Part shown: positions 18,969-21,784 of the stretch, one piece after another | How positions within the stretch are numbered: the first letter of the stretch is position 1 | How the letters are laid out: the number at the start of each line of letters is the position of its first letter | NCBI GenBank assembly: GCA_049999725.1 | Contig: JBNGIS010020523.1 | Span: 11,911 to 33,694, forward strand | Source of the DNA: Haplomitrium mnioides | Lineage: Eukaryota; Marchantiophyta; Haplomitriopsida; Calobryales | Reading direction: 5' to 3' | DNA length: 21,784 nucleotides | The notes under the pieces: generated by a model | What the model saw: only the letters and a program-made list of their open reading frames with translations | Databases searched by the model: none | Told to the model about the DNA's origin: nothing | Made by a program: the position numbers and the translations under genes

Positions 18969-21784
18969 CTCCCATGCAACCATACATCCACTATCAAGTT
19001 ACAATATACCATTGATATATCATATGCTCATACAACAAAACATCATCGCTAAAACAGGTGAGCCCAGTCGTGTCGTGATAGCACCATTGTCGAAATAGCT
19101 ACCATGCAACAATACATCCACAACCAAGTCACAATATACCATTGATGTATTATAGTCTTGTACAATAGAACATCATTGCTATAACAACTAGCCCAAATGT
19201 GTCTTGTAGCACTGTTGTCGAAATAGCTCCTTTGAGACCATACATCTACAATCAAGCTAATATACACCATTGATGTATCATACTCTTATAGAACAGAACA
19301 TCATTGCTATAACAAGTAGGCCTAGTCGTGTCCTTGTAGCACTTTTGTCAAAATAGCTCCCATACAACCATACATCCACTATTAAGTTGCAATATACCAT
19401 TGACGTATCATACTTTTATACATCAGAACATCATCGCTGTAACAAGTGGCCTAGTTGTGTCCTTGTAGCACCATTGTCGAAATAGCTCCCATGCAACCAT
19501 ACATCCACCATCAAGCTACAATTCACTATTGATATATCATACTCTTATACAACAAAACATCATCGCTAAAACAAGTGGGTCCAGCCGTGTCCTAGTAGCA
19601 TCATTGTCGAAATAGCTCCTATGCCACCATACATCCACTATCAAGTTACAATATACCATTCATGTACCATTGTCTTATACAAGAGAACATCATCGCTATA
19701 ACAAGTGGCCTAGTTGTGTCCTCGTAGCACCATTGTCGAAATAGCTCCTATGCAACCATATTTCTATTATCAGGCTACAATATACCATTGATGCATGAGG
19801 CCTTTATACAACAGAACATCATCACTATAACAAGTGAGCCCAATTGTGTCATCGTAGCACTGTTGTCGAAATAGCTCCTATACAACTATGCATCGACCAT
19901 CAAGTTACAATATACCATTGACGTACCACACTCCTATACAACAGAGCATCATCGCTATAACAAGAGGCCTAGTTGTGTCCTCGTAGTATTGTTGTCGAAA
20001 TAGCTCCCATGCACCCATACATCTACTATCAAGCTACATTTTGCCATTGATATGTCATACTCTTACACAACAGAAGATCATCACTAAAACAAGTGGCCCA
20101 GTCGTGTCGTGGTAGCACCATTGTCGAAATAGCTCCCATGCAACCATACATCCACTATAAAGGTACAATATACCATTGATGTATCATAGTCTTACACAGC
20201 AGAACATCATCGCTATAACAAGTGGCCCAGTTGTGTCCTCGTAGCAACGTTGTCATAATAGCTCCTATGCAACCATACATCTACCATCAAGCTACAAAAT
20301 ATCATTGATGTATCATACTCTTATACACCACAACATCATTGCTATAGCAAGTGGGCCCAGTCGTGTCCTTGTAGCACTGTTGTGGAAACAGCTCCCAGAC
20401 AACAGTACATCCATCGTCAAGTTACAAGACATCATTGACGTATCATACTCTTATACAACGGAACATTATTGCTATAACAAGTGGCCTAGTTCTGTTCTCG
20501 TAGCACCGTTGTCAAAATAGCTGCAATGAACCTATGCATCCAACACCAAGCTACAATTTACCATTGATATATCATACTCTTGTACAACAGAACATCATTG
20601 CTATAACAAGTCGGCCCAGTCGTGTCCTCGTAGCACCGTTGTCGCAATAGCTCCCATGCAACCATACATCCACTATCAAGTTACAATATACCATTGATGT
20701 ATCATACTCTTATACAATATAGCATCATTGCTAGAACAAGTGGGCCCAGTCATGTCCTTGTAGCATAGTTGTCGAAATAGCTCCCATACAACCAAACATC
20801 CACTATCAAGTTACAATATACCATTGATGATCACACTCTTGTACAACAGAACATCATCGCTATAACAAGTGGCCTAAATGTGTCCTCGTAGCACCATTGT
20901 TGAAATACCTCCCTTGCAACCATACATCTACTATCAAGTCAGAATTTACCATTGATGTAATATACTCTAATGATAAAGAACATCATCGATATAAAAAGTA
21001 GGCCCAGTCGTGTCTTCATAGCAACATTGTTGAAATAGCTCCCATAGAACCATGCGTCCACTATAAAGTTACAATATACCATTGATGTATCATACTCTTA
21101 TATAACAGAACATCATCGCTTTAACATGTGGGCCGACTTGTGTTCTCCTAGCATTGTTGTCGAAATAGCTCCCATGCAACCATACACCCACTATCAAGTT
21201 ACAATATACAATTTATGTATCATACTCGTATACAACAGAACGGCATCCCTATAACAAGTAGGCCCAGGCGTGTCCTAGTAGCACTGTTGTCAAAATACCT
21301 CCGATACAACAATACATCCACTATAAGGTTGGAATATACTATTGATGTATCATACTCTTATACAACAGAACATCATCACTATAACAAGTGGGCCTAGTCG
21401 AGTCCTCGTAGCACCATTGTCGAAATAGATCCCATGCAACCATACATCCACTATGAAGTCACAATGCACCATTGATGCATCATACTCTTATACAACAAAA
21501 CATCATCCCTATAAAAAGTGGGCCAAGTGGTGTCCTCGTAGCACTGTTGTCGAAGTAGCTCCCATGCAACCATACATCCACCATCAAGTTATAATACACC
21601 ATTGATCTATCATACTCTTATACAAAAGAACACTATCATTACAACAAGAGGGCCCACTCGTGTCCTCGTAGCACTATTGTCAAAATAGCTCCCATGCAAC
21701 GATACATCCAACATCAAGTTTCAATATACCATTGATGTATCACACTCTTACACAACGGAACATATTTGCTATAACAAGTGGGCC

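Larger units (their letters stand above)
70..21784 (+). repeat. 130-bp satellite DNA tandem array
   Basis: A head-to-tail repeat of about 130 bp fills the window from base 70 onward. Phased on CTCCC, monomers start at 194, 324, 454 and 584, and the 130-bp step persists to the end apart from local indels. Landmarks within the consensus are CTCCCATGCAACCATACATC (1-20), AGTTACAATATACCATTGATG (about 29-49), GTATCATACTC (about 49-59), ACAACAGAACATCATCG (about 64-80), CAAGTGGGCCCAGTCG (about 87-102) and TAGCACCGTTGTCGAAATAG (111-130). Near-consensus examples are 18189-18318 and 20651-20780. The hand-built consensus is about 42% GC with C 36 against G 19. Every monomer has the same orientation. Many are 129 bp, having GTGGCC instead of GTGGGCC. 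The family is not one I recognise. Tandem arrays like this are typical of centromeric, pericentromeric or subtelomeric heterochromatin in eukaryotes. Confidence 0.98.
17011..21784 (+). repeat. Monomeric (non-HOR) satellite zone
   Basis: The 130-bp monomer continues with about 37 units, but none of the diagnostic HOR monomers recurs (no AAAAGAACAACATC, TACTACTTTA, GACACATCC or TCCAATCATACATTT types). Units lie closer to the overall consensus and vary individually at scattered sites. Many between about 19,440 and 20,500 use the short GTGGCC form and are 129 bp. One portion has a three-monomer periodicity. No gene or inserted element is visible. The zone could be an older layer flanking the homogenised HOR, or source material from which the HOR arose. 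Confidence 0.8.

Noticed and set aside
70-21784. Open frames of 60-157 codons on both strands with similar peptides, apparently a protein family.
   Set aside because: Frames follow the 130-bp satellite, rotate by one base per monomer, start at arbitrary ATG codons and end at monomer-phased stops. HOR copies carry frameshifting indels, and no known domain, promoter or splice structure is recognisable.
70-21784. CRISPR array.
   Set aside because: Repeats are contiguous at 130 bp with no unique spacers, unlike the 24-48 bp repeats and unique spacers of CRISPR; there are no cas genes.
70-21784. CENP-B box in the TTTCGACAACGG segment (minus strand, end of monomer).
   Set aside because: TTCG and CGG are present but separated by 4 bases instead of 7, and the bases after CGG do not match the required CGGG. 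This is a chance partial resemblance.
70-21784. TATA-like and polyadenylation-like motifs such as CAATATA and AATATA.
   Set aside because: They occur in nearly every monomer as part of the consensus, with no associated transcription unit, so they are not informative as promoters or terminators.
70-21784. tRNA, 5S rRNA or other RNA-gene origin of the monomer.
   Set aside because: No A-box and B-box pair, cloverleaf or conserved rRNA segment was recognised in the consensus on either strand; a covariance-model search could confirm this.

Overview
The window is eukaryotic satellite DNA. From about base 70 to the end it is one uninterrupted head-to-tail array, all in one orientation, of a monomer of about 130 bp (roughly 167 monomers). 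I found no credible protein gene, RNA gene, transposon or CRISPR array. I do not recognise the monomer family and give it no name.

Layout. Bases 1 to about 69 do not resemble the monomer and contain a (CT)7 run; this is either the edge of the array or the end of an unrelated insertion. From about 70 to about 17,010 the monomers are organised as a long higher-order repeat (HOR). Diagnostic variant monomers recur in fixed order, and the fullest copy (6108-9881) is 3,774 bp, or 29 monomers. Six copies can be followed. Copy 3 looks complete. Copies 1, 2, 4, 5 and 6 are shortened, mostly by whole numbers of monomers (1, 2, 3, 6, 8 and 15) as expected from unequal exchange, and twice by out-of-register deletions (338 bp and 74 bp). 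From about 17,010 to 21,784 the same monomer continues without the long HOR. Part of that zone (about 18,059-18,968) shows a weaker three-monomer, 390-bp periodicity.

Within the HOR, the 520-bp block at 6108-6627 is paralogous to the block at 7798-8317, 13 monomers away, so the HOR itself grew by internal duplication. By eye, HOR copies differ by about 6% in one monomer compared, while neighbouring monomers in a copy differ by roughly a quarter.

Organism. Variation is strong at the five consensus CpG sites (CG/TG/CA), as expected for germline cytosine methylation. The two consensus CAG sites also vary to TAG and CAA, which fits symmetric CHG methylation and so leans towards a plant. That is an inference, not an identification. 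A centromeric, pericentromeric or other heterochromatic location is plausible but not shown; no CENP-B-box match was found.

Open reading frames across the array (longest 157 codons, 16,433-16,906) are by-products of low stop density and of a 130-bp period that shifts frame by one base per monomer. There is no operon or gene network here; the content is repeat architecture and its recombination history.
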